Source: Planctomycetota bacterium
GTDB taxonomy: Bacteria; Planctomycetota; GCA-002687715
Assembly (NCBI GenBank): GCA_002687715.1
Contig: NZBC01000026.1
Location: forward strand, 1-52,342
DNA: 52,342 bases
Direction of reading: 5' to 3'
The translations under genes and the position numbers were made by a program. Positions 32,834-41,105 of this stretch are shown here, one piece after another (the stretch's first letter is position 1; the number at the start of each line of letters is the position of its first letter). A model generated the notes under the pieces. The model searched no databases. It was not told the origin of the DNA and worked only from the letters and a program-made list of their open reading frames with translations.

Positions 32834-33754
32834 TCAGGGCGTGTATTCCTGGCAGCCACGGCAGATGGGGATCTCGTCGATCCGGCCCGTCTCATGGAGA
32901 TGCCGGAAGTGCTCCGCCCGCTCCCCTGTCCAGATCTCTTCGATCGAATGATCGTTGGCGTTGCCGATCTCCATCGTGCAGTTGTAGTCGTAGCAACACG
33001 GCGTCATGCGACCGTCGAAGTAGACCTGGCCCGTCTTGTAGAGCATGCGACACGGCCCCTTGTGGCCGGCCTCGATCGCCTTGATACCCTCCGGCGTGTC
33101 GGTGCGCTTGTCTTCGACCGTCCCGTTCCAGGTCTGGTACTGCGAGAACGCGATCTCGTCGCCGGGCTTCAACCAGGGCTCCCACATCTCCTTGAACGCG
33201 ATGACGTCCGTCTCGGTGTCGTCCATCTTGATCATGCGGAGGATGATGCGCGGCAGCTCACCGCCCCTGCGTCCGCGCTCCTCGAAGACGAACTTCACGT
33301 TCTCCACGACCCGCTCGTACTTCGCGTTCTTGCGAATCGCCTCGTAGACCTCTTTGTCGGTACCGTCGAGGCTGATGTTCAGGAGGTCCACCCGGCCATC
33401 GATGAGCGCGGTCACGTTCTTCTCGTTCAGCAGCGTCGCGTTCGAGATGACCATGATCGGGTGGACGTTCTTCTCGTGCAGATACGCGAGCATGTCGCAG
33501 AACTTCGGGTGGATGAACGACTCCCCGAAGCCCTGCGGCATCATGATGCGGTACTCATGATTCGCTGCCTCGTCCGCGATCTTGGTGAACAGGTCCCAGG
33601 ACATGTTTCCGTAGCCGCGCTCGGCGACCTCGCGAGGGCACATCGGGCACCGGAGGTTGCAGTAGTTCGTCGCCTCCACCCCAAAGGAGAACGGGAACCT
33701 GCCCGCCTCCATGTTCTTGAAGGCCTCCTCCATGATCATGTTCAGATAGCTCAC
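32834..33754 (-). CDS. Radical SAM/SPASM protein
   Basis: A 306-residue radical SAM enzyme. The SAM-binding [4Fe-4S] motif C-x3-C-x2-C is at Cys32, Cys36 and Cys39 (YCNLRCPMCPR). A C-terminal SPASM-type region holds further cysteines in GPCRMLYKTGQVYFDGRMTPCCYDYNC and ICRGCQEY, which would bind an auxiliary cluster. The GTG start overlaps the upstream methyltransferase/GT gene by four bases (GTGA). No peptide precursor gene is seen nearby, and all its neighbours act on glycans. A role in modifying a sugar or lipid intermediate of the exported polysaccharide is therefore more likely than peptide maturation; this is inference. Confidence 0.88.
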   Translation of the reverse strand: MSYLNMIMEEAFKNMEAGRFPFSFGVEATNYCNLRCPMCPREVAERGYGNMSWDLFTKIADEAANHEYRIMMPQGFGESFIHPKFCDMLAYLHEKNVHPIMVISNATLLNEKNVTALIDGRVDLLNISLDGTDKEVYEAIRKNAKYERVVENVKFVFEERGRRGGELPRIILRMIKMDDTETDVIAFKEMWEPWLKPGDEIAFSQYQTWNGTVEDKRTDTPEGIKAIEAGHKGPCRMLYKTGQVYFDGRMTPCCYDYNCTMEIGNANDHSIEEIWTGERAEHFRHLHETGRIDEIPICRGCQEYTP

Positions 33755-35439
33755 GGAGTATCCCCCGCATCGCTGAGGCGACGCTCGAGTTCGCTCACGC
33801 GGGCCCGAAGCCCTTGCTCACGCACGCACGCGGCCATGAGATCACGCAGGAGTTCCATGGGCCTCAAGCGGGCGGTGGCGCGGGCCTGATCGAGGACCTC
33901 GGCCCCTTCGGGCAGCGGGCCGCGACTCTCGACCGTAGCCTCTTCGAGGTGCTCGAGGCGACCCGTGCCCGCCACCCGCAGTAGCCACTGGAGTCCGGCG
34001 CCGGTCCCGGAAGATTCGTCGAAGGCGCCGACGCCCTCGAGGAAATCACGTCGACCGACGAACGTGGAGAGGGACGCGGCGGCGGTCGCAGGATTGCCCG
34101 GGACGATATCCGGCCCGACCACGCCTTCGCCAGTCAGCAGGAGGCGGTCTCCGTGCACGGCCACGCCACCCCCGACCAGGAGCTGAGTCACCATCCGGTC
34201 CACGTGATGCGCGAGGTGGCGGTCGCCCTCGACCAGGAACGCAACGTACTCACCCCGGGCCGCGACCGCGCCGCGATTCAACAGCGCCCCCAGTGGCGTG
34301 TCCCCGGGATGCTCCTGCGTGACGAGCCGATCGCCCATCCGCAGTCGCTCCCATCCGTCTCCCAACGGGGTCGCGGCGCCCACGACGACCTCGACCGCCT
34401 CGTAGTCCTGGGTCAGCGCCGACTCGGCCGACGTGAGGAGGTCCGCGCTGGACGCCCCGGCAACGACCACCGAGACCAATGGTCGGTCCGCGAGCATCGA
34501 CGGTTGGGCGGCGGGGTCGGCACCGGGCAGCGGGAGCGTACGCGGGTCAAGTGCCTCGCCGCGCTGGATGCGTTCAATGGTGCCGCGAAGCGCGTCCGCG
34601 ACCACGCCGGAGACGTCCCGCAAGGTCTCGAGCGCGTCTTCGGGCCGCAGCAGACGGGTCTGGTAGTTCGCGAGCAGGACCTTCGCCGGAACGGACTCCG
34701 GCAACCGTCGCACCGCCTCCTGCGCATCCGGGTAGGCGTACGACGCGGCACATCCTTGTTGGAGGGTGTTCCGCGCGAAGCTGTAGTGGGCGCGGCCGGC
34801 CTGCACGGGATCGTCGTAGTCAAACGCCCCGCCAGTCGAGTCGAGTACTTTGCACGCGAGGTCACCCTCGAACAGGATCTGGTGGTTGAACAGGTTGCGG
34901 TAGGTCTGCTCCGAGAGGTTCTTGAAGTCCTCGTCTGCGAAGTACAACCCGTAGAAGAAGTTCTTCAGCGGGTGCTCGAGGAAGTTGCGCGGCGTGAAGA
35001 CGAGGACGTCCTCCTCGCGATCGACGACCCAGCGGTGGCTCGGGTTGCCATTCGTGAGCTCGCCGAATCGCGACGGGAGCTCGACGAAGCCGCGCTTCGC
35101 GACGCGTGACATCTCGGCGCACGCCCGTACCGGGTCCATCACGTGCTCGAGGACCTGGGTGCAGTAGACGAAATCGAACTCGTCGTCCGAGAACGGGAGG
35201 TTCTCGGCCGGCGCCTCGACGTAGGCCACGTCATCGCGAAACACCCCCGGCGCGCCGTTGCGCTGTGCGCAGGAGCCGAACGTGAGGTCACACACGACGT
35301 TCGCCCGCGGGAACGCGTTGCCCGCGCCACCGACCTCGAGTACGCGGTCTCCCTTGCCGATCCCCAGCGCGCGGCAGGTCTCCTCCACGTCCGCGAGCGG
35401 GAAGTTCACCCCGAACTCGTTGGACGGCCGTGGCGTCAC
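33751..35439 (-). CDS. Methyltransferase fused to a GT-A-like domain
   Basis: A 562-residue protein in three parts. Residues 5-200 are a class I SAM methyltransferase: DRVLEVGGAGNAFPRANVVCDL, NLPFSDDEFDFVYCTQVLEHV. Residues about 320-470 look like a family 2 GT-A fold (PLVSVVVAGASSADLLTSAESALTQDYEAVEVVVG, NRGAVAARGEYVAFL), but where DxD is expected it reads LVEGDRH, so it may be inactive or altered. The last 30 residues form a coiled coil (VREQGLRARVSELERRL). The GTG at 35437-35439 overlaps the wzt stop by four bases. The upstream continuation of the frame is a shadow of wzt. The architecture recalls chain-terminating methyltransferases with coiled coils in ABC-dependent O-antigen systems. 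Confidence 0.82.
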   Translation of the reverse strand: MTPRPSNEFGVNFPLADVEETCRALGIGKGDRVLEVGGAGNAFPRANVVCDLTFGSCAQRNGAPGVFRDDVAYVEAPAENLPFSDDEFDFVYCTQVLEHVMDPVRACAEMSRVAKRGFVELPSRFGELTNGNPSHRWVVDREEDVLVFTPRNFLEHPLKNFFYGLYFADEDFKNLSEQTYRNLFNHQILFEGDLACKVLDSTGGAFDYDDPVQAGRAHYSFARNTLQQGCAASYAYPDAQEAVRRLPESVPAKVLLANYQTRLLRPEDALETLRDVSGVVADALRGTIERIQRGEALDPRTLPLPGADPAAQPSMLADRPLVSVVVAGASSADLLTSAESALTQDYEAVEVVVGAATPLGDGWERLRMGDRLVTQEHPGDTPLGALLNRGAVAARGEYVAFLVEGDRHLAHHVDRMVTQLLVGGGVAVHGDRLLLTGEGVVGPDIVPGNPATAAASLSTFVGRRDFLEGVGAFDESSGTGAGLQWLLRVAGTGRLEHLEEATVESRGPLPEGAEVLDQARATARLRPMELLRDLMAACVREQGLRARVSELERRLSDAGDTP

Positions 35440-36638
35440 ACGGCCTCCTGAGGCGTGAGCCACTGGCAGTCCGCCAGGATGACTCCCTTCTCCATGCCGT
35501 TGTATTCGACCTTGAAGCGGTTCCACGCCAGACGCTGGTCCATGACGTGGTCGCAGCTCTCGTCGAGAAGGAACCCCGAGACGTAGTACTCACCGGACGT
35601 CAACGGGAGCTTGACCCGCATGATGAGGGAACCACTCGTCCCGGTGACCCGTTGGCCGTACTCCTTCGACCGCGACGTGAAGACCTGGATGTCGTCGTTC
35701 CGGGACACGATGAGGCCGAGATGGTGGGTCCCTTCGCCCGACGGGTTCTTGAAGCCGAGGTGGAAATCCACCGTGTCACCAGTGCCGAACGTCTCGCAGT
35801 CCTCGGACTCGCCGGCGCGACAGACCTTGAGGTCGCCGAGGTGCGGTAGCTCAGCGACCACGGCGTGGCCCGTCTGCTCGAGCTGCGCCGCCTTCCCGGC
35901 CGACTGCGCATACTGGAAGTTCACGTAGTCGTCGGTGACGCGGGTCGGATCCCCGTGTTGGATCATCTCCCCGTTGTGGATCCAGATCGCGCGATCGCAG
36001 ATCTGGCGCACGTGATAGACGGAGTGGGAGACGAAGAGAATGGTCGTGCCCGATTGCCGGATCTCGCGGATCCGGTCCATGCACTTCTTCTGGAAGTGCT
36101 GATCACCGACCGCAAGCACCTCGTCGAGGATGAGGACGTCCGGGTGCGACATCATCGCGACCGCGAACCCGAGCCGCATCGCCATGCCGGACGAGTAGGT
36201 CCGCACCGGGCGGCCGAGGTACTCGCCGAGCTCGGCGAAGTCGGCGAGCTCGTCAAAGCGCTCCTTCACCTCGCGCTTGGAGATCCCCATGATCGCCGCG
36301 TTCATGAAGATGTTGTCGCGGCCGGAGAACTCCGGGTGGAACCCGGCGCCGAGCTCGAGCAGCGAGCCGAGGCGCCCGTTGACGCTGAAGCTCCCGGTGG
36401 TCGGCGGAGTCGTCCCACTGACGACCTTGAGGAGCGTGCTCTTCCCCGCCCCGTTGGCACCGATGATCCCGAGCGCCGACCCGCGCGGCAGCTCGAAGTG
36501 GATGTTCTTGAGCGCCCACACCTCCTCGTGGCGGACGGCCTTTCCGAACGAGAACATCTCGACGAACCGGCCCATGGGGTCCGGGTAGATCTTGAAGCGT
36601 TTGCCGAGATTCTCGGCCTTGACGGCGATCTCGGTCAT
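35436..36638 (-). CDS. wzt: Polysaccharide ABC exporter ATPase with Wzt C-terminal domain
   Basis: A 400-residue ATPase of the ABC-2 polysaccharide/O-antigen exporter. The ATPase domain (1-245) has Walker A GANGAGKST (60-68), signature YSSGMAMRLGF, Walker B VLILDEVLAVGD and switch FVSHS. Residues 255-400 form a beta-sandwich Wzt-C domain (FGTGDTVDFHLGFKNP, SGEYYVSGFLLDE), which in O9a-type systems recognises the capped glycan end. That fits the methyltransferase encoded next. The ATG lies one base after the wzm stop. Confidence 0.94.
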   Translation of the reverse strand: MTEIAVKAENLGKRFKIYPDPMGRFVEMFSFGKAVRHEEVWALKNIHFELPRGSALGIIGANGAGKSTLLKVVSGTTPPTTGSFSVNGRLGSLLELGAGFHPEFSGRDNIFMNAAIMGISKREVKERFDELADFAELGEYLGRPVRTYSSGMAMRLGFAVAMMSHPDVLILDEVLAVGDQHFQKKCMDRIREIRQSGTTILFVSHSVYHVRQICDRAIWIHNGEMIQHGDPTRVTDDYVNFQYAQSAGKAAQLEQTGHAVVAELPHLGDLKVCRAGESEDCETFGTGDTVDFHLGFKNPSGEGTHHLGLIVSRNDDIQVFTSRSKEYGQRVTGTSGSLIMRVKLPLTSGEYYVSGFLLDESCDHVMDQRLAWNRFKVEYNGMEKGVILADCQWLTPQEAV

Positions 36639-36639
36639 G

Positions 36640-37569
36640 TCAGATCTCGTCCGAGAAGCCGGGCTTCAGTTTCTGGAACACGCGCAGGCCGATGAACAGC
36701 ATCGCGAAGGCGCACGCGGCGAACACCCCGACCTCGAACCAGGGGACGTCCCCCGGCTCCGTGAACGGGAGGGCGATGGACGCATTGTTCGCTTCGGTGT
36801 GCGCCGCCACTTTCTTCATCCTCTCCGGATCCCAGATGAAGATCTCGCGATAGATCGCGATCAGATACGTGACTGGATTCCACCTCAGCACACTCTGCAT
36901 GAGCTCCGGCGTCCCGGGGTTCTTGGCGAACATGAAAATCGGGCTCATGAAGAACCAGAACGTGATCACCATCGGCATGATCTGAGAGACGTCGCGCACG
37001 TAGACCGTGATGGAACCCAGCAGATAAACGAGGCCGAGGGTGAAGATAGCCTGGAGCACCAGCGCAATCGGGAACAACCAGATCAGGTCCCAGCGCGGGA
37101 GCTGTCCCTCCAAGAGAAGGAACACGCCCAGCGCCAGCATGAGGAACCCGACGCACGCGTTGACCAGGCTCACCACCGTGAGGTGGACCGGCAGGATCTC
37201 GCAAGGGAAGGCGAACTTCTTGATGAGGTTGCCGTTCTCCAGCACACACGTGGTTCCTCGCGCAAGCGTTTCCGAGAACGCGATCCACGGAATCAGCCCG
37301 CAGAACATGGCCAGCGCAAACGTCGCCGGGAGAAAGTCCCCGGCCATCTTCGTCGCGAAGAGGTTCGAGAACACGACGTAGTAGATCCCGAGGAAGGCGA
37401 GCGGCTGGAGGACCATCCACAGCTTGCCCAGCATGCTCCCGCGATAGCGTGCGCTCAGCTCACGCCCCATGAGGGCGAAGAGAAGCTCTTTGAAGCGTGC
37501 GCACTGTCGGGCCAGGGCGATCAAGTCAGCGATCCCGCGTTGTCGAGTACGTAGGGGCTGCGGGCGCAC
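36640..37569 (-). CDS. wzm: Polysaccharide ABC exporter permease
   Basis: A 309-residue ABC-2 permease with six predicted helices and family blocks ELSARYRGSMLGKLWMVLQPL, GLIPWIAFSETL, VLENGNLIKKFAFPCEILP and FWFFMSPIFMF followed by RWNPVTYLIAIYREI. It forms the membrane channel that exports the lipid-linked glycan with Wzt. The GTG start at 37567-37569 opens the minus-strand arm of the polysaccharide region, which continues through wzt, the methyltransferase, radical SAM, GT2 and GNAT genes. An insertion of about 25 polar residues (KKVAAHTEANNAS) sits before the last helix. Confidence 0.92.
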   Translation of the reverse strand: MRPQPLRTRQRGIADLIALARQCARFKELLFALMGRELSARYRGSMLGKLWMVLQPLAFLGIYYVVFSNLFATKMAGDFLPATFALAMFCGLIPWIAFSETLARGTTCVLENGNLIKKFAFPCEILPVHLTVVSLVNACVGFLMLALGVFLLLEGQLPRWDLIWLFPIALVLQAIFTLGLVYLLGSITVYVRDVSQIMPMVITFWFFMSPIFMFAKNPGTPELMQSVLRWNPVTYLIAIYREIFIWDPERMKKVAAHTEANNASIALPFTEPGDVPWFEVGVFAACAFAMLFIGLRVFQKLKPGFSDEI

Positions 37570-37879
37570 GCAAGTCCGTGTCGCGCCGCCAGATGTTACC
37601 TGTGCTCGGAGGTGTCATCAAGCAATGGCCCCCTGCTCCCGATCGTCTAAGGTTCCCCATGACCAGCGTTTACGACGCCCGTCAGCCTCGAGAGTGGTTT
37701 CGCCTCCCCGAACGGCCCGTGATATCCTTCCCCGCCTTTCGTCATGCAGCCCTCCGAATGCCAACCTGCTTTTCCTGCGAGGTTTGGAGCGATCCGGCCC
37801 GTGCGTCCAAGCCGGCCCCGTGCCAGAATGGCTGGGTCCGCACCGCCCACATTGTCTCCAGCTCGGCAGGTAGCCTGCC
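37570..37879. other. Divergent promoter region between wzm and the UGM-like gene
   Basis: This 310-base gap separates the two diverging arms of the polysaccharide region, so it must hold both promoters. I see no gene, REP copy or strong inverted repeat here, and no convincing -35/-10 pair. A short open frame inside it has no family resemblance and was not called. Confidence 0.55.
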
Positions 37880-39376
37880 ATGAGTTCTTCCATGTCCACT
37901 TCTCGGGGCGCCGATGCGGCCCCTCCCGACAACCCGGGCCCTCCCGACAACGACGGTGATGCGGACCGCAGCGTCGTGGTGCTCGGCGCAGGCCTGGCCG
38001 GGCTTTCGGCCGCGAACAAGCTGGCCGCCAACGGCTACTCGGTGACGGTCCTGGAGGCGAGCGAGCACGCCGGCGGACTGGCGGCTTCGTTCACCAAATC
38101 CACCGAATGGGGCGAGTTCGACTACGACAATGGACCGCACCGCTTCCACACCGGCGAGCAACACCTGAACGACGAGGTGCTGCGGCTGCTCGGCGACAAC
38201 GTCTGCACGGCCAATCGGCAATCGCGGATCTTCCTCTACGACAGGTTCTTCCACTACCCGCTGCAGGGGGCGAACATCCTCCGCCTCCCGAAGCTGGTGC
38301 TGCTCAAGGCCGGGATCGATTACCTGGCGGTGAAGGTCCGGAACATCTTCTCGCGCCGGCCCGACGACAACTTCGAGAACTGGACCATCAACCGGTTCGG
38401 CCGCAAGCTCTACGACATCTTCTTCGGCGTCTACACCGAGAAGACGTGGGGCATCCCCTGCAACAAGATCAGCGCCGACTGGGCCGCGCAGCGCATCACG
38501 CTCCTCAGCCTCTGGGACACGGTGATGAAGACGCTCTTCCGCCCGAAGAACGTCCCCCGCACGCTGGTGTCGAAGTTCTTCTATCCGCGCCGTGGCGGCA
38601 TCGGGGCGCTGTGCCGGAGCTACGTCGAGGAGCTACGCGAAGACGGGCACACGGTCCACATGTCGTCACCCGCAACGGCCGTCGAGACCGAAGAAGGACG
38701 CACCGTCGCCGTCCGCTATCGGGACCCCGCTGGCCAGGAGCAGCGGATCGAATCGCCGAACATCATCGGGACCATCCCGCTCACCACGCTGGCCCGCCTG
38801 ACGGAGCCGCCGGCGCCGGAGAACGTCGCCGACGCGTGCAGCGGCCTGTCGCACCGCTCGATGATCTTCGTGTTCCTCATCCTCGACCGGGAGAAGGTCA
38901 CGGACGACCACTGGATCTACCTGCCCGAGAAGAGGCTCACGACGCACCGGCTGTCGGAGTTCAAGAACTTCTCGCCCGACGCGGCGCCGAAGGACAAGAC
39001 CCTGCTCTGCGCCGAGATCACGTGCAACTACGAGGACGAAGACTGGAACAAAACCGACGAGGAGCTGCAGGAAATCGTGGTCGACGACCTGACGAACACG
39101 ATCAAGCTCATCGACGCCAAGGAGGTGCTGCACACGTTCTCGCGGCGCGAGCGCTACGCCTATCCGATCTACGACCTCGAGTACCGTGACCGGCGAGACG
39201 CCATCCTCGCGTACTTCGACAGCATCGATGGCCTCGACACCACGGGGCGCCAGGGCCTGTTCAAGTACAACAACATGGACCACAGCATCGGCATGGGTCT
39301 CGCGATCGCGGACAACCTCCTCGGACGCGGGAAGGACCACAAAAAGGTCGCGACCGAACAGAAGTGGTTCGGATGA
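37880..39376 (+). CDS. FAD-dependent NAD(P)/FAD-binding protein, UDP-galactopyranose-mutase-like
   Basis: A 498-residue flavoprotein with the dinucleotide-binding signature VVVLGAGLAGLSAANKLAANGYSV (GxGxxG at 36-41) and the family follow-up LEASEHAGGLAAS. After it come YDNGPHRFHTGEQH, FGRKLYDIFFGVYTEKTWG and the late HSIGMGLAIADNLL, as in UGM-like/protoporphyrinogen-oxidase-like flavoenzymes of polysaccharide clusters. A sugar-ring mutase or amine-oxidase-type role is possible; I would not assign UGM activity outright. The first 30 residues are disordered. The stop overlaps the next gene by four bases (ATGA). Confidence 0.85.
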   Translation: MSSSMSTSRGADAAPPDNPGPPDNDGDADRSVVVLGAGLAGLSAANKLAANGYSVTVLEASEHAGGLAASFTKSTEWGEFDYDNGPHRFHTGEQHLNDEVLRLLGDNVCTANRQSRIFLYDRFFHYPLQGANILRLPKLVLLKAGIDYLAVKVRNIFSRRPDDNFENWTINRFGRKLYDIFFGVYTEKTWGIPCNKISADWAAQRITLLSLWDTVMKTLFRPKNVPRTLVSKFFYPRRGGIGALCRSYVEELREDGHTVHMSSPATAVETEEGRTVAVRYRDPAGQEQRIESPNIIGTIPLTTLARLTEPPAPENVADACSGLSHRSMIFVFLILDREKVTDDHWIYLPEKRLTTHRLSEFKNFSPDAAPKDKTLLCAEITCNYEDEDWNKTDEELQEIVVDDLTNTIKLIDAKEVLHTFSRRERYAYPIYDLEYRDRRDAILAYFDSIDGLDTTGRQGLFKYNNMDHSIGMGLAIADNLLGRGKDHKKVATEQKWFG

Positions 39377-40323
39377 GCGTCGCCGTGGCGTCGGCCTCAC
39401 AGAAGCTCGCGAAGGAAGTCTGCGATCTCCCGCTCGAGGAGGTGGCCTGCTACCTGTGCCAGAGTTCGGAGCGGAAGCTCCTCGTCGACGACCCGCCCTT
39501 CCAGGTCCACCTGTGCTCGGGCTGCGGCCTCGGGTACACCTCGCCGCGGCTCGACGGGGCCCGCATCCACGAGATCTACGGCGATTCCTATTTCAATTCG
39601 GCCTCCGCCGAGGCGTACGGGTACTCTTCCTACGAGACCGACCTCGAAGGCTACCTGCGAACGTTCCGCCGCAAAGCCAAAGTCATCTCCCGGCACGTGG
39701 CCCAAGGCCCCGTGCTCGAGATCGGCTGCGCAGCGGGCGCGTTCCTCGAGGTCATGCGCGAGCGCGACCACGAAGTCTGGGGCGTCGAGATCTCGCGCGG
39801 GATCCTGGAAGCAGCGCGGAACCGCTGTGGGTTCGAGAAGCTGTTCTGCGGACGGCTCGACGAGGTCGTGTCCGAGCTCCCGAAGGGGCGCTTCGACATC
39901 CTCGCGATGTTCGACGTCATCGAGCACCTCTCCGACCCACTGAAGGAGCTCGCCCTCTGCCACGAACTCGTCTCCGACGGCGGAGTGCTGGTTCTGCAGA
40001 CCCAGGACGTGTCGTCGCGGACACGGCGGATGCTCGGCTCGAAGTGGCACCACTTCAAGCAGCTCGAGCACATCTACCACTTCTCCCCCGTCACGATCCG
40101 CGATCTGCTGGGCCGGGCGGGGTTCGAGGTCGTCGAACTGACTCGCCGCAACGCCGGCAAGTACGTCTCGTTCGACTTCATCGGCGAGCGGTTGCACCGG
40201 GTCGCGAAGATCCCCAGGTTCCTGTGCCAGCCGCTGCACTGGATGGGCCGGCGTTACCTCTACGTGAACCCGCAGGACGAGATGCTCGTGATCGCGAAGA
40301 AGGTCAAGAAACCCGCCGGCTGA
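39373..40323 (+). CDS. SAM-dependent methyltransferase with N-terminal zinc ribbon
   Basis: A 316-residue class I methyltransferase. The N-terminal zinc ribbon is formed by Cys26, Cys29, Cys48 and Cys51 (CYLC and LCSGCGLGYTSPR), as in sugar C-methyltransferase-like proteins. The SAM domain has GPVLEIGCAAGAFLEVM and FDILAMFDVIEHL, followed by LLGRAGFEVVEL. The ATG at 39373 overlaps the preceding stop by four bases. The likely substrate is a nucleotide sugar or glycan intermediate. It lies seven bases before a second methyltransferase gene. Confidence 0.9.
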   Translation: MSVAVASASQKLAKEVCDLPLEEVACYLCQSSERKLLVDDPPFQVHLCSGCGLGYTSPRLDGARIHEIYGDSYFNSASAEAYGYSSYETDLEGYLRTFRRKAKVISRHVAQGPVLEIGCAAGAFLEVMRERDHEVWGVEISRGILEAARNRCGFEKLFCGRLDEVVSELPKGRFDILAMFDVIEHLSDPLKELALCHELVSDGGVLVLQTQDVSSRTRRMLGSKWHHFKQLEHIYHFSPVTIRDLLGRAGFEVVELTRRNAGKYVSFDFIGERLHRVAKIPRFLCQPLHWMGRRYLYVNPQDEMLVIAKKVKKPAG

Positions 40324-40330
40324 TTGCATC

Positions 40331-41101
40331 ATGGAGGCATCGGCGTACGCGGAATTCCGCGACCAGGAGGACACCCACTGGTGGTTCCTCGGGCGGAAGA
40401 GCATCTTTGTCCACCTGCTGGACCGGATGTTGCCGGGGCGGACGAGAAACGGGCGCCGCGCCCTGGATCTCGGGTGCGGGATGGGGGGCATGCTGGAGGA
40501 ACTGTCCGGTTTCGCCGACGTCTACGGCACGGACATATCCCAGGAGTGCCTCGAATACTGCAAAGGGCGAGGATACGCGCGGGTCTTCAAGGCCCACGGC
40601 CAGCACCTTCCGCTGCCCGAGCGCTCGCTTGACCTGATATGCGCCTTCGATACGCTGGAGCACATCCCTGAAGAGCAGGAAACCATCGCGGAATGCTTCC
40701 GTCTGCTCAAGCCCGGCGGCTACTTCTTGATCTCGGTGCCGGCGTACCAGTTTCTCTACACGCACCAGGATCGGATCGTGCACCACCAGCGCCGCTACAC
40801 AGCTGGCGACCTCGCGCGCAAGCTGACGCGCGGCGGGTTCCGGGTGACCCGCGCGAGCTACATCAACTTCCTGCTCTTCCCGGCGATTCTCCCGGTGGTG
40901 CTTCTGGTCAAGCTGAAGCAATGGCTCCGCCCGCCGAGCGACGAGAACTTCAACTCCAACGTCTCCGTTCGGGTCCCCGACTGGGCCAACCGGCTGCTGA
41001 CGTCCATCTTCTCCTTCGAGCGCCATCTCTTGACCGGCTGCTCCGTCCCCGCCGGTCACTCGTTGATCGTCGTGGGTCGCAAGCCCGGCGGCGGGAGCTG
41101 A
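40331..41101 (+). CDS. SAM-dependent methyltransferase
   Basis: A 256-residue class I methyltransferase with the SAM loop ALDLGCGMGGMLEEL, acidic residue in DVYGTDIS, motif LPLPERSLDLICAFDTLEHI, and RLLKPGGYFLISVPAY. The N terminus (HWWFLGRKSIF) is common in methyltransferases of glycan clusters. Residues 180-200 are hydrophobic (INFLLFPAILPVVLLV), so it may touch the membrane. It starts at 40331 with a weak ribosome binding site, seven bases after the preceding stop. Confidence 0.9.
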   Translation: MEASAYAEFRDQEDTHWWFLGRKSIFVHLLDRMLPGRTRNGRRALDLGCGMGGMLEELSGFADVYGTDISQECLEYCKGRGYARVFKAHGQHLPLPERSLDLICAFDTLEHIPEEQETIAECFRLLKPGGYFLISVPAYQFLYTHQDRIVHHQRRYTAGDLARKLTRGGFRVTRASYINFLLFPAILPVVLLVKLKQWLRPPSDENFNSNVSVRVPDWANRLLTSIFSFERHLLTGCSVPAGHSLIVVGRKPGGGS

Positions 41102-41105
41102 TCCC

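Noticed and set aside
32834..33754. RiPP (peptide-modifying) locus around the radical SAM/SPASM gene
   Set aside because: No small precursor gene, peptidase or dedicated peptide exporter is nearby; the ABC transporter is a Wzm/Wzt polysaccharide exporter.
37570..37879. Small gene within the divergent gap
   Set aside because: The short open frames have no ribosome binding site or recognisable similarity, and the interval must contain two promoters.
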